Assembly: GCA_020848275.1 (NCBI GenBank)
Contig: JADLAK010000043.1
Coordinates: forward strand, 1-64,000
Length of the DNA: 64,000 bases
DNA from: Planctomycetota bacterium
GTDB lineage: Bacteria > Planctomycetota > UBA8742 > UBA2392
Direction: 5' to 3'
A model generated the notes under the pieces. That model ran no database searches. It was not told the DNA's origin and saw nothing but the letters and a program-made list of their open reading frames with translations. The position numbers were made by a program, and so were the translations under genes. Shown here in pieces: positions 36,470 through 45,410 of this stretch. Within the stretch, counting starts at the first letter, position 1; each line of letters begins with the position of its first letter.

Positions 36470-37645
36470 TTACGGTCCATCCTGGTCGTCGGGTTCATCC
36501 TGTACATCCAGTAAATCCGTGTGAGTTGTTTGCTGTGGCTCGTTTCCCTGCAGCGCCGCGATGATTTGTTCGCGCAGGGTGTCGTCTTCCTCGTGTCTCT
36601 GCGCACGGGCGAGAACTTTGCGCGCGGCGGGCGTGCCGTAATGCGCAAGCGCCCAATAACACGCCTCGCGCACAAACGCCTCGTTGTGGCGCATGGCCTG
36701 TTCGATTGACGGCAACAGCGATTCGTCGCGCAGGTTGCCCGCGACAATCGCCGCATTGCGTTTTAGCCGCGCGCTGCCGGTCCGTTCCAGAGGCGTGCCG
36801 GCAAGCCGCTTCAGCAAGTGGTCGTCCTTTGACGTCAGCACTTTCGACAAGGTCAAACCCGTCAGTTCTTCGTGCGGCTCGGCGCGCGTCGGCTCGGCCT
36901 TGCGGTTCCAGGGACAGACTTCCTGGCAAATATCGCAGCCGAACAGCCAATTCCCCACTCCGTCGCGCAGTGCGGGGTCCATCGCGCCCTTGTGTTCAAT
37001 GGTCAGGTAGCTGATGCATTTGCGCGCGTCGAGCACATACGGCTGCGGAAACGCCTTGGTCGGGCACGCGTCGAGGCATGCGGTGCAAGTCCCGCAATGA
37101 TCGGGCTCGGGCTTGTCGGGTTCAATATCAAGGCTGGTAACGATAAGGGCCAGGAATTTCCAACTGCCGCTTCGCGGGTCAATTAACAAGGTGTTTTTGC
37201 CAACCCAGCCCAGCCCCGCCTGCGCCGCAAGTTCGCGTTCGAGAAACGGCCCCGTGTCCTGGTACCACATGGCGTCGGCGCCCAGCGCCTTGATCGCGTC
37301 CTGCAACTTCTTCAGGCGCGGCTTGTAGACGTCGTGGTAGTCGGCGCCGCGCGCATAGCGCGCGATCATCGGCAGCGCGGACTTCTGCCGCAGTTTCTCG
37401 GGCAGTTCCGGCGCGTAATCGATCGCCAGCACGATAAACGACTTCGCCCACGGGAAGCGCAGGCGGATGTCTTTGCGGAATTCCGGCGCGCGCTCCAGCC
37501 ACGCCATGTCGCCCTGATAGCCTTGCGCCAGCCACTGCGCGAGAAAATCAGCGTGCGGCGTCGGTTCGGCACGCGCAATACCCGCACGCTGAAAGCCGTG
37601 GTGGCGGCAAAGGTCAAGGATTTCGTCTCGGGTCGTCACGGCCAT
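36470..37645 (-). CDS. queG: epoxyqueuosine reductase QueG
   Basis: 391 aa. QueG reduces epoxyqueuosine to queuosine in tRNA using a cobalamin and two 4Fe-4S clusters. The catalytic Asp is in YQDTGPFLERELA (Asp130). The ferredoxin-type cysteines are CGTCTACLDACPTKAF (184-194) and CDICQEVCPWN (237-244), and a C-terminal HEAT-like part follows (ARLKRNAAIVAGNLRDESLL). The ATG at 37645 is preferred over an upstream TTG. The final 18 residues (THTDLLDVQDEPDDQDGP) are encoded by a GACAGGAT-family repeat, so the gene's end is repeat-derived. Confidence 0.94.
   Translation of the reverse strand: MAVTTRDEILDLCRHHGFQRAGIARAEPTPHADFLAQWLAQGYQGDMAWLERAPEFRKDIRLRFPWAKSFIVLAIDYAPELPEKLRQKSALPMIARYARGADYHDVYKPRLKKLQDAIKALGADAMWYQDTGPFLERELAAQAGLGWVGKNTLLIDPRSGSWKFLALIVTSLDIEPDKPEPDHCGTCTACLDACPTKAFPQPYVLDARKCISYLTIEHKGAMDPALRDGVGNWLFGCDICQEVCPWNRKAEPTRAEPHEELTGLTLSKVLTSKDDHLLKRLAGTPLERTGSARLKRNAAIVAGNLRDESLLPSIEQAMRHNEAFVREACYWALAHYGTPAARKVLARAQRHEEDDTLREQIIAALQGNEPQQTTHTDLLDVQDEPDDQDGP
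36476..36525. repeat. GACAGGAT-family repeat translated as the end of queG
   Basis: GGTTCATCCTGTACATCCAG and TAAATCCGTGTGAG resemble the right arm at 33127-33153 (TTCATCCTG, TCTATCCGTG), but here it is inside the queG reading frame. Confidence 0.65.
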
Positions 37646-37677
37646 CGATTCACGCAAAGCCACGGCGAACTTCAACT

Positions 37678-37866
37678 GCTTAGTCCACGGAAGACACGGA
37701 AAGCACCGAGAACGGCAACAACTTTACCTGCTATCCACAGATGTCGCAGATGGCCGCAGATAAGAGGCAATGAACCCCAGCACTATCTGCGAAAATCTGC
37801 GTAATCTGTGGATTGCCTTTGCCGTTGCAGTTTTCCGTGAAACTCCGTGTTCTCCGTGGCTAAACC
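37678..37866. repeat. nested periodic hairpin (CACGGAA outside, CGCAGAT inside)
   Basis: It fills the 272-bp gap between queG and the kinase gene. Outer arms: GTCCACGGAAGACACGGAAAG (about 37682-37702) against TTTTCCGTGAAACTCCGTG and TTCTCCGTGG (37831-37861). Inner arms: CTATCCACAGATGTCGCAG then ATGGCCGCAGATAAG (37732-37766) against ACTATCTGCGAAAATCTGCG then TAATCTGTGGAT (37783-37815). Confidence 0.85.
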
Positions 37867-37917
37867 GGCTTTCACGGCTGGCGATAACGCCGTTGAGCGG
37901 TATCATTTCCGCCCTGC

Positions 37918-40900
37918 ATGAGCATTCCCCGGGACAAACTTGTCGCCGCATCGCTGGCTGTCCGGCGAGGCCTGATCACCATGGATCAGGCGTTGGCGGT
38001 TATCCAGGATCCCAACGCGGATCTCGCAAGTTTCTTGCTGAGCATCAAGGACAACAACGGCAACGGCGACATGGCCAATATGGCCGAAACCATCGCCGCA
38101 ACGCGCACCATGATGGCCAACCCGCAGAACGCGGGCGACCACCTGATTACGCTGGGCCTTGACCCCGTCGCCCGCGTCGAGCTTGAGCAGGTCATCAAGG
38201 GCAAGCCGGTCGAGGTTGAAGAGACGCTGCTTAAGATCGCATCCAGCGACAAGGTCCACAAAACCGAACCCCTGGGCACCAGCGATTTCACGCCCGGCGG
38301 CAGCACCCCCGCCACGGTGCGCCTTGCGCGCAACCCCACCAGCCTGATCGACCCCAAGCGTTACACCATCAAGCAGGAATTCGCGCGCGGCGGCATGGGC
38401 CGCATCCTGCTTGCCCGCGACAACGTCGTGGGCCGCGACATCGCAATCAAAGAATTGCTGCCGGAATTCCGCCCGACAGGCTCGACGCGGGTCAGCGCGC
38501 CGGAGCCCGGCCACTCGTCGTCGAGCACGACCGCCGCAACCGAACGCTTTTTGCGCGAAGCCAAGGTCACGGGCCAGCTCGAGCACCCGAACATCGTGCC
38601 GGTCTATGAAATCGGCCACTACGCCGACGGCACGAGCTACTACACGATGAAATTCGTGCGCGGCGAAACCATGTACGCACGCCTCAAGCGCATCCAGAAC
38701 GACCCGACCTTCACGCGCGAAAAACGCTTCGCCGAGCGCATCAAGCTTCTGGACGCGTTTGTCGACGTCTGCCACGCCGTAGCATTTGCGCACAGCAAGG
38801 GCGTGATCCACCGCGACCTCAAGCCGCACAACATCATGCTGGGCGATTTCGGCGACACCGTGCTGCTTGATTGGGGCATCGCCCGAATCCAGGGCATCGA
38901 CGACACCGCGGGCAAGCGCATGGCCGCCAAGGGCACGATGGCCATCAGCGATTCCTTGCGCGACACCGATTCCGCACAACTGACGATGGAAGGCTCGGTC
39001 TTCGGTACGCCGCATTACATGCCGCCGGAGCAAGCGCGCGGCGACGTTGCCGCGGTCGATGAACAAAGCGACGTGTACGCGCTGGGCGCAATCCTGTTCG
39101 AAATCCTCACGGGCGCGCCGCCCTACGAGGCGCCCAAAGCCGCGATGATTATCCAGATGGTGCTGGCGGGACCGCCGGTGCCGGCCAGCGAACGCGAGCC
39201 GCTCGCTCCGCCGGAACTGGTAGCCCTGTGCAAGCGCGCACTGGCCTCAAGCAAAGCTGAACGCATCAAGACCGCGCTGATCATGGCCAAGGAAGTGCAG
39301 GCCTTCCGCGATGGCCGCGCCCTGAGCGTCTACCAGTATTCGTCGCTGGAACTCGTACGCCGCTTCGTCAACCGCAACAAGGTGCCCGTGGGCATTGCCC
39401 TGGTGGCCATTCTGCTGCTGATCACCGGCGGCATTTACGCCTACACCGACATCCGCCGGCAACGCAACGCCGCCGAGGACTCGGCCAAGAAGGCCAAGGA
39501 CGCGTTGCTGATTGCGCAAAGCGCTCTCGACGAGGCCGACAAGGAACGCCGCGACAAGGAAGCCCTGCGCAAGCAGCAGGAAGAAGCCGACCGCGCCCGT
39601 TTCAACATGCGTAAAGACGAGATCCGCCAGCGCAAACAGACGCTAGAGAACATGCGCATCGAGCCGACCCTGCAGGAAATGAACCGCAAGCTCGCGGTTT
39701 ATGACGACAGGAGTTCCGGCCGCACGGTTTTTGAAATCCCCGCAGCGGACCACGACGACAACCGCAAAATGCTGTCGTCGCTGCTGGGCTATCTTTCGGC
39801 ACAAAAGAGCCTGCTTGAACTGATCAACGTGCCAATCGAACAGCGCGACCTGCTGGGCGACCTCGACCTTAACCTCGAGGACGAGGCCCTGCGGCTGGAC
39901 AACGCTTGCTTCGCCGCCGCAAGGCTTGCCGCCTACAACGGCGATTTCGCGCTGGCGAGCCTGCTGCTGAACGAGTCGCACGACAAGGGCGAGCGCCACG
40001 ATGTTGAGACCGCACGCGTCAGCAAGACGCGCGGCGCGCTGCTCGAAGGCCAGAGCCTCGCCATCCAGAACGCGCTGCGGGACGTACGCCTGGACGTCCG
40101 CCGCGCGGATCGGCCCAAGGGCTCGCCGGACCTTGTGGCCTACACGGCGCTGTTGTCAAATTTCCGTGACAGCCAGACGGTGAAGCTGCTTGGCAACGCG
40201 TTGTCGCTTTACGTCGCGCGTTCGCGCAACAACGTCAAGCGCTTCACCATTGCCGAAAAAGACGAGGTCAAGCTGATCTGCGGCGTGCTGTCGCGCCTTG
40301 AGCTCGCGCACGAAACGGTGCCGGTGCTGGTCGAGTTCATGAACGTGGTGCTGGACCCCGAGCTGCTGGTGGCCACGGTTAACGGCCTGTCGCGCACGCG
40401 CAGCGCCCAGGCCTTCGAGCCCGTCGCCAGCCTGCTGACTTACCGATTCAACTACGTCTGGACCAGCACCTGCCAGGAATTCGCGCAGTTGCCGATTTCC
40501 GGCGCCGCCGCAAACCCGGATAACGCGAAGTCGTTTTTGCTGCGTAGCGTTGCGCGGCGCGCCCGCGGCGACAACGACGGGGCGATCGCCGATTGCAGCG
40601 CGGGCATGCGGCTGGACAGCGCCAACACGCTGCTACCGATCAACCGTGGTTTTGCGCGGGGCGCCAAGGGCGATTACGACGGCGCCGTTGACGATTTCAC
40701 GCTGGCGTTGCGCATCGACAAGAACCACGCCCGCGCCTACGTGGCGCGCGGCGACGCGTACACCCGCAAGGGCGAATTCGAGGCGGCATTTGCCGATTAC
40801 GGCCAGTCGGCGCTGCTTGACCCGCAGAACCCGACGCCGCTGATCCAGCGCGGACTGGCGCGACGTGAAAACTCCGACCTTGCGGGGGCCGTCGAGGACC

Positions 40901-42555
40901 TCACGGCGGCTATCAAGCTCCAGGACGACCGCTCCGAGCCCTACCTGCAGCGCGGCCAGTGTTACGAGGGGCTGGGCAATACTGAGGCCGCGATCGCCGA
41001 CTACAACAAGGCTATCGAGCTTGCGCCCGACGACGCCGAGGGCTGGCGGCTGGTCGGTATTCTTCACCGCCACAAGGCCGAGAACGGCACTGCCGACAAG
41101 GAACTCACCGAGGCGATCCTGAGAAACTCGCGCGATGCACGGTCTTACAGTTGGCGCGCGCAGGCGCGCTACGGCATCGGCAACCTTGTCGGGGCGGTCA
41201 ACGACTGCACCCGCGCCGTCGAACTCGACCCGCTGGACTGGATGGCTTACTACTACCGCGGCATCACCTACCTGGCCATCGGCGGCAACGACGAGCAGGT
41301 CAGCCACCAGCGCAAACAGGCCGCCGGCGACTTCGTCGAGGCCCTGCGCATCAACCCGCGCGACTTCCGCTGCTGGTGGCTGCTGGGGACGACGCAGGAG
41401 GCCGCGGGCGACTTCGAGGGGGCGCGTTCAGCCTACGCCAGTGCACTCAAGGTCAATTCGCTCGGGTCGTACGCATTGGCGCAAGTGCCGCCCCGCGAAA
41501 TTGACCGGGCGATTGCACGCGTGAACGGCCACAGGCTGCTAGGCCGCGATCCCGCCACGCCGCCCGAGCACTGGCTCAAAGCCCTTGCCCACGCCTCGCG
41601 CGCGCTGCCCGAGGACGCCAATGAGTCGCGCCAGCCGCCCGATGAGCGCGACATAGCCGACCTGCGCATCGCCATACAACTGATCGCCAAGGCGCAGGAC
41701 GACATCGCGGCGCTGCCTGACAGCGACTGGCGCACACGCCAGCTTGCTTATGACGCGGCGCTGGTGACGGCGCAGGCATTGCAGGCGCGGTCGTTTGTGA
41801 CCGACGCCAGGGACGTCTACCGTGCGCTGCTGGACCGCTTTACGCCTGCCGCCACCACCGATCCGTACAATGCGGCTTGCGCCTGCGCGCGTATCGCGAG
41901 ACAACTTGAGGCGGGCGCCGTCATGCGCCTTGGCAAGGACAACGCCGACCGCCAGGCGAAAGAACAAGAGGCCCACATTTCGGACTCGGCGCTGTTGTCC
42001 AAGGCCTGCACGCGAGAGAATAACGCGGCGCTGGACTTCCTCGAGATGGCTGTGGCTGCGGGCTTTGACGCCGCTGAAACCGCCGAGCGCGATGCGGACC
42101 TTGAGGCCCTGCGCAGCAACGACCGCTTCAAGGCGCTGGTGCGGCGCATGCGCGAGAACAAATCCAACCCCGAAAAGAGCGCGCTGGCAGGCGGCATCCG
42201 CCCGGTGCTCACCATCGGCTCGGTGCTGCCGGGCAAACAGGCGGAAAAGCTCGGCATCCGCCCCGACGATGTCATCTACAGCGCCAACGGCAAACGCATC
42301 TTCAACTTCGACGGCCTTCGTGCGGCGATGGCTGACGTCGCCCCCGGCGCGACGTTCCGAATGGTCATCCGGCGTTACAGCTTTGATGCCGACCGGCACC
42401 TGATTGCGCAACTTGATGACAATGGCAAATACGTCCGCGACGCGGCGGGACAGCCGCAATGGAAATTCGAGGAAGTCGTGGTGGAGCCGCGCCGGGGCTT
42501 GCTCGGCATTACGCTTGGCACGGGCGAACTCGCCGCGCCGCCGACGTTGCGCTAA
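37918..42555 (+). CDS. transmembrane Ser/Thr protein kinase with TPR and PDZ domains
   Basis: 1,545 aa. A pre-kinase N-terminal region (1-145) is followed by a Hanks-type kinase: glycine loop ARGGMGRI (156-163), Lys178 in IAIKEL, HRDLKPHN with Asp300, the DFG equivalent as DWG (318-320), and GTPHYMPPEQARGD in the activation segment. A membrane helix lies near 489-509, then a coiled coil (512-600). About residues 870-1200 hold TPR pairs (FARGAKGDYDGAVDDFTLALRID, GLGNTEAAIADYNKAIELAPDD). The C-terminus has a PDZ-like domain (VLPGKQAEKLGIRPDDVIYSANGKRI). It is a complete eukaryotic-type kinase; the DWG form is common in active bacterial kinases. The partners are unknown. Confidence 0.93.
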   Translation: MSIPRDKLVAASLAVRRGLITMDQALAVIQDPNADLASFLLSIKDNNGNGDMANMAETIAATRTMMANPQNAGDHLITLGLDPVARVELEQVIKGKPVEVEETLLKIASSDKVHKTEPLGTSDFTPGGSTPATVRLARNPTSLIDPKRYTIKQEFARGGMGRILLARDNVVGRDIAIKELLPEFRPTGSTRVSAPEPGHSSSSTTAATERFLREAKVTGQLEHPNIVPVYEIGHYADGTSYYTMKFVRGETMYARLKRIQNDPTFTREKRFAERIKLLDAFVDVCHAVAFAHSKGVIHRDLKPHNIMLGDFGDTVLLDWGIARIQGIDDTAGKRMAAKGTMAISDSLRDTDSAQLTMEGSVFGTPHYMPPEQARGDVAAVDEQSDVYALGAILFEILTGAPPYEAPKAAMIIQMVLAGPPVPASEREPLAPPELVALCKRALASSKAERIKTALIMAKEVQAFRDGRALSVYQYSSLELVRRFVNRNKVPVGIALVAILLLITGGIYAYTDIRRQRNAAEDSAKKAKDALLIAQSALDEADKERRDKEALRKQQEEADRARFNMRKDEIRQRKQTLENMRIEPTLQEMNRKLAVYDDRSSGRTVFEIPAADHDDNRKMLSSLLGYLSAQKSLLELINVPIEQRDLLGDLDLNLEDEALRLDNACFAAARLAAYNGDFALASLLLNESHDKGERHDVETARVSKTRGALLEGQSLAIQNALRDVRLDVRRADRPKGSPDLVAYTALLSNFRDSQTVKLLGNALSLYVARSRNNVKRFTIAEKDEVKLICGVLSRLELAHETVPVLVEFMNVVLDPELLVATVNGLSRTRSAQAFEPVASLLTYRFNYVWTSTCQEFAQLPISGAAANPDNAKSFLLRSVARRARGDNDGAIADCSAGMRLDSANTLLPINRGFARGAKGDYDGAVDDFTLALRIDKNHARAYVARGDAYTRKGEFEAAFADYGQSALLDPQNPTPLIQRGLARRENSDLAGAVEDLTAAIKLQDDRSEPYLQRGQCYEGLGNTEAAIADYNKAIELAPDDAEGWRLVGILHRHKAENGTADKELTEAILRNSRDARSYSWRAQARYGIGNLVGAVNDCTRAVELDPLDWMAYYYRGITYLAIGGNDEQVSHQRKQAAGDFVEALRINPRDFRCWWLLGTTQEAAGDFEGARSAYASALKVNSLGSYALAQVPPREIDRAIARVNGHRLLGRDPATPPEHWLKALAHASRALPEDANESRQPPDERDIADLRIAIQLIAKAQDDIAALPDSDWRTRQLAYDAALVTAQALQARSFVTDARDVYRALLDRFTPAATTDPYNAACACARIARQLEAGAVMRLGKDNADRQAKEQEAHISDSALLSKACTRENNAALDFLEMAVAAGFDAAETAERDADLEALRSNDRFKALVRRMRENKSNPEKSALAGGIRPVLTIGSVLPGKQAEKLGIRPDDVIYSANGKRIFNFDGLRAAMADVAPGATFRMVIRRYSFDADRHLIAQLDDNGKYVRDAAGQPQWKFEEVVVEPRRGLLGITLGTGELAAPPTLR

Positions 42556-42579
42556 AAAATGACCGCTGCTGAGTGAACC

Positions 42580-42792
42580 ATGTCAACCTTCATTGTCGCC
42601 TTTGACATCGAGAAGAAAGACTACGTGATCGGCGTGATCCGCCAGATGAAGGGCGTCACGCTGGCAAGCAAGCCCGCGGCCGACGGCACCGTGCGCGTGC
42701 GCACCAAGCTGCCGACGCTGGATGCCGAGGCAGACACCGTCCACGCCATCGAGGACATCGACGGCGTGCTGGACTTGCGGCTAATTCAGTAG
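42580..42792 (+). CDS. small NapD-like/ferredoxin-fold protein
   Basis: 70 aa, starting MSTFIVAFDIEKKDYVIGVI with the beta-alpha-beta pattern of small ferredoxin-like folds and ending DIDGVLDLRLIQ. The closing I-D-G-V-L pattern resembles NapD, the chaperone for nitrate reductase maturation, but no nitrate reductase genes are present, so a generic ACT/NapD-like role is safer. It sits between the kinase (24-bp gap) and mgtE, on the same strand. Confidence 0.6.
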   Translation: MSTFIVAFDIEKKDYVIGVIRQMKGVTLASKPAADGTVRVRTKLPTLDAEADTVHAIEDIDGVLDLRLIQ

Positions 42793-42849
42793 CACTTGCT
42801 TCCGGGCAGTACCCGTGACAAAAGGGCGCACCCGCACCGGAGCCTGACC

Positions 42850-44235
42850 GTGAACGAGATGACCCGCCTGATTTTTCCCGAGGCGCGCGAGATCATTCGT
42901 TCGGGCAACGTGGCGGACCTCGGCGTGCTGATGGGCGTGCTGCTGCCGCCCGACGTCGCCGACCTGATGGCGGAACTCGCGCCCGACGAATCGGCGGCGA
43001 TGTTCAAGGCGCTGGACAACAAGCAACGCGCCGAGGTCTTCGAACAGATCGACTACGAACACCAGCAGGCGCTGTTGGACCGGCTGGGGCCGCAGGTGAT
43101 CGCCGGCGTGCTTGACAGCATGTCCAGCGACGACCGCGCCGATTTCGTGCGCCGCCTCGATGCGCGCTCGCGTGAGACGCTGCTGCCGCTGCTCGCCCAC
43201 GCCGAGCGCCACGACCTGAAACGACTGCTGGCATTTGCCGAGGGCACTGCGGGCTCGGTGATGTCGACGGAATACGCGACCGTCGAGCCTGAAATGACCG
43301 CGCTCCAGGCCATTGAACACCTGCGCCACGTCGCGCCGCTGCAGGAAACGATCTACATCGTCTACGTTGTTGACAAGGAACGTCACGTCGTCGGCGTCGT
43401 GTCTTTGCGCCAGTTGATCGTCGCCGCACCCGCCGCAACCGTCAGCAAACTCATGCGCCGCGAGATCATCTCGGTCAAGGGCGACGCGCCGCGCGAAGAG
43501 GCCGCCAACCTGATCGCGAAGTACGACTTCCTGGCGCTGCCGGTGGTCGACGAGACCGGCCGCATGATCGGCATCATCACCCAGGACGACGTCATCGACA
43601 TCATCAAGGCCAAGGCCACGCAGGACGCCCAGAAGGCGGGCGGCATGGAGGCCCTTGAACTGTCCTACTTCGACACCAGCCTCCCGGCGATGTTGCGCAA
43701 GCGCGGCGGCTGGCTGATTGTGCTGTTCATCGGGCAAACCTTCACCGCGACGGCGATGGAGTCCTTCGAGGGTGCAATCCAGAAGGCCGCGGTGCTTTCG
43801 CTGTTTGTGCCGCTGGTGATTTCCAGCGGCGGCAACACCGGAAGCCAGGCGGCATCATTGATCATCCGCTCGCTTGCCGTGGGCGAAGTCAAACTCGCCG
43901 ACTGGTGGCGCGTGGCGCGGCGCGAGGTCGCCTCGGGGCTGGCTCTGGGCGTGGGCCTGGGCCTGCTGGGCTTCTTGCGCATCGTGCTCTGGCCCAACGC
44001 CGGCGCGGAATACGGCGAACACTACGTGCGGCTGGGCTTGATGATGTGGCTGGCGCTGATGGGCATCGTGCTATGGGGCACGCTGGCGGGCTCGCTGATG
44101 CCGTTGTTGATGAAAAGGATCGGCCTCGATCCCGCGACCGCCAGCACGCCCTTTGTCGCGACGCTTGTCGACGTTACCGGGATACTGATCTACTTCAGTG
44201 TCGCTACCCTGATGCTCAGCGGGACGCTGCTGTAG
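42850..44235 (+). CDS. mgtE: magnesium transporter MgtE
   Basis: About 461 aa. The N-terminal domain (LPPDVADLMAELAPDESAAMFKAL, FVRRLDARSRETLLPLL) and paired CBS domains (VGVVSLRQLIVAAP, LPVVDETGRMIGIITQDDVIDII) precede the membrane part with the MgtE signature SSGGNTGSQAASLIIRSLAVGEV. The domain order is that of a full-length, Mg-sensing MgtE channel. The GTG at 42850 is chosen because GGAG stands seven bases upstream; an ATG at 42859 and a TTG at 42796 are alternatives. No magnesium riboswitch was recognised upstream. Confidence 0.94.
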   Translation: MNEMTRLIFPEAREIIRSGNVADLGVLMGVLLPPDVADLMAELAPDESAAMFKALDNKQRAEVFEQIDYEHQQALLDRLGPQVIAGVLDSMSSDDRADFVRRLDARSRETLLPLLAHAERHDLKRLLAFAEGTAGSVMSTEYATVEPEMTALQAIEHLRHVAPLQETIYIVYVVDKERHVVGVVSLRQLIVAAPAATVSKLMRREIISVKGDAPREEAANLIAKYDFLALPVVDETGRMIGIITQDDVIDIIKAKATQDAQKAGGMEALELSYFDTSLPAMLRKRGGWLIVLFIGQTFTATAMESFEGAIQKAAVLSLFVPLVISSGGNTGSQAASLIIRSLAVGEVKLADWWRVARREVASGLALGVGLGLLGFLRIVLWPNAGAEYGEHYVRLGLMMWLALMGIVLWGTLAGSLMPLLMKRIGLDPATASTPFVATLVDVTGILIYFSVATLMLSGTLL

Positions 44236-44254
44236 GAATGGTCCCGCGTCAGGT

Positions 44255-44294
44255 GTCGTGAGCCCCGTGTCAGATGACACGGGGCTCACGAGAC
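44255..44294. terminator. bidirectional hairpin between convergent mgtE and aroF
   Basis: A stem of about 16 bp (GTGAGCCCCGTGTCA with its exact inverted complement) closes a 2-nt GA loop. It lies midway in the 63-bp gap between the convergent stop codons. There is only a short T-rich tail (ATTTCTAGATTT) on the plus side, so Rho-independent termination is likely but not certain. The GTCGTGAGCC wording also resembles the periodic hairpin families. Confidence 0.65.
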
Positions 44295-44298
44295 ATTT

Positions 44299-45321
44299 CT
44301 AGATTTCCCGCCCGACGGCTTGCGCCACCGCGCGCATTTGCGGCAGCAACTCGCGGAACTGCGCCGGGTACAGGCTTTGCGCACCGTCGCTTAGTGCGCA
44401 ATTCGGGTCGCTGTGCACCTCGACCATCACGCCGTCGGCGCCCGCCGCAATGGCGGCCAGCGCCATGGGCGGAACGTAACGCCGGTCACCCGTGGCATGG
44501 CTCGGGTCGACGATGATCGGCAGGTGCGAAAGCTCCTTGATTGCCGGTATCAGGCTAAGGTCGAGGGTGTTGCGCGTGTGGCGCGCGAAGGTGCGTATGC
44601 CGCGTTCGCACAGCACCACATTGGCGTTGCCGCCCGAAAGGATGTAGTCGGCGGCCATCAGCAGGTCTTCCAGCGTCGCGCTCATGCCGCGTTTGAGCAT
44701 GACCGGGAGGCGGCTTTTGCCCACACGCTTGAGCAGCGAAAAATTCTGCATGTTGCGCGCGCCAATCTGGATCATGTCGGCGTGCGCTTCGACCATTTCA
44801 AGGCTGTGTTCGTCGACCGCTTCGGTCACGAACTTCATGCCAAGAGCGCGGATTTCCTCGAGAATTCTAAAACCTTCGTCCTCAAGTCCCTGGAAGGAAA
44901 ACGGGCTGGTGCGCGGCTTGAACAGGCCGCCGCGCATGACGTTGACCCCCGCGGCCTTGAGTTCGCGCGCCAGCGCAAGCGCCTGGCCGCGGCCCTCGAC
45001 GCTACACGGCCCCGCGATCACAACGACCTTGCGCCCGCCGAACTTGACCGCCGGGCGGCCGGGAAGCGAAACGATGGTGTCGTCGCGCTTGTATTCGCGC
45101 CCCGAAAGCTTGAAGGGCGAGGTCACGTTCAGCACCTGCTGGACGCCCGAATAGGTACGAAAGGTGTTGAGATCGACGCTGTCGACGTCGCCGCCGCTGA
45201 CGCCCAGCAGCGTGCAGTTCTGGCCCGGGATTTCCTGGGCGGTCAGGCCAAGGTCGCGCAGGTGGTTGGTGACGGCGTCAATCTCGCTCGCCGAAGCGCC
45301 CTGCTTCATCACGATCAGCAT
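44299..45321 (-). CDS. aroF: 3-deoxy-7-phosphoheptulonate (DAHP) synthase
   Basis: 340 aa, the size of type I-beta DAHP synthases with an N-terminal ferredoxin-like/ACT extension ([21 protein letters not shown]). The barrel has [87 protein letters not shown] and [15 protein letters not shown]. These are the substrate and metal-binding segments (Cys, His, Glu and Asp) of the family. It starts the shikimate pathway by condensing PEP with erythrose 4-phosphate. It is convergent with mgtE across a strong hairpin. Confidence 0.95.
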   Translation of the reverse strand: MLIVMKQGASASEIDAVTNHLRDLGLTAQEIPGQNCTLLGVSGGDVDSVDLNTFRTYSGVQQVLNVTSPFKLSGREYKRDDTIVSLPGRPAVKFGGRKVVVIAGPCSVEGRGQALALARELKAAGVNVMRGGLFKPRTSPFSFQGLEDEGFRILEEIRALGMKFVTEAVDEHSLEMVEAHADMIQIGARNMQNFSLLKRVGKSRLPVMLKRGMSATLEDLLMAADYILSGGNANVVLCERGIRTFARHTRNTLDLSLIPAIKELSHLPIIVDPSHATGDRRYVPPMALAAIAAGADGVMVEVHSDPNCALSDGAQSLYPAQFRELLPQMRAVAQAVGREI

Positions 45322-45410
45322 AGTCTATGGGCTCGCTTGTCTAAAACGCGCCCCCCATGTCCACAACGCGCATATCCTAAGTCTTGCGCGCACCCGCTAC
45401 AATCCCACCC

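Noticed and set aside
42580-42792. true NapD for nitrate reductase maturation
   Set aside because: Similarity is limited to a short C-terminal pattern and fold. There are no nap genes nearby, so only NapD-like is claimed.
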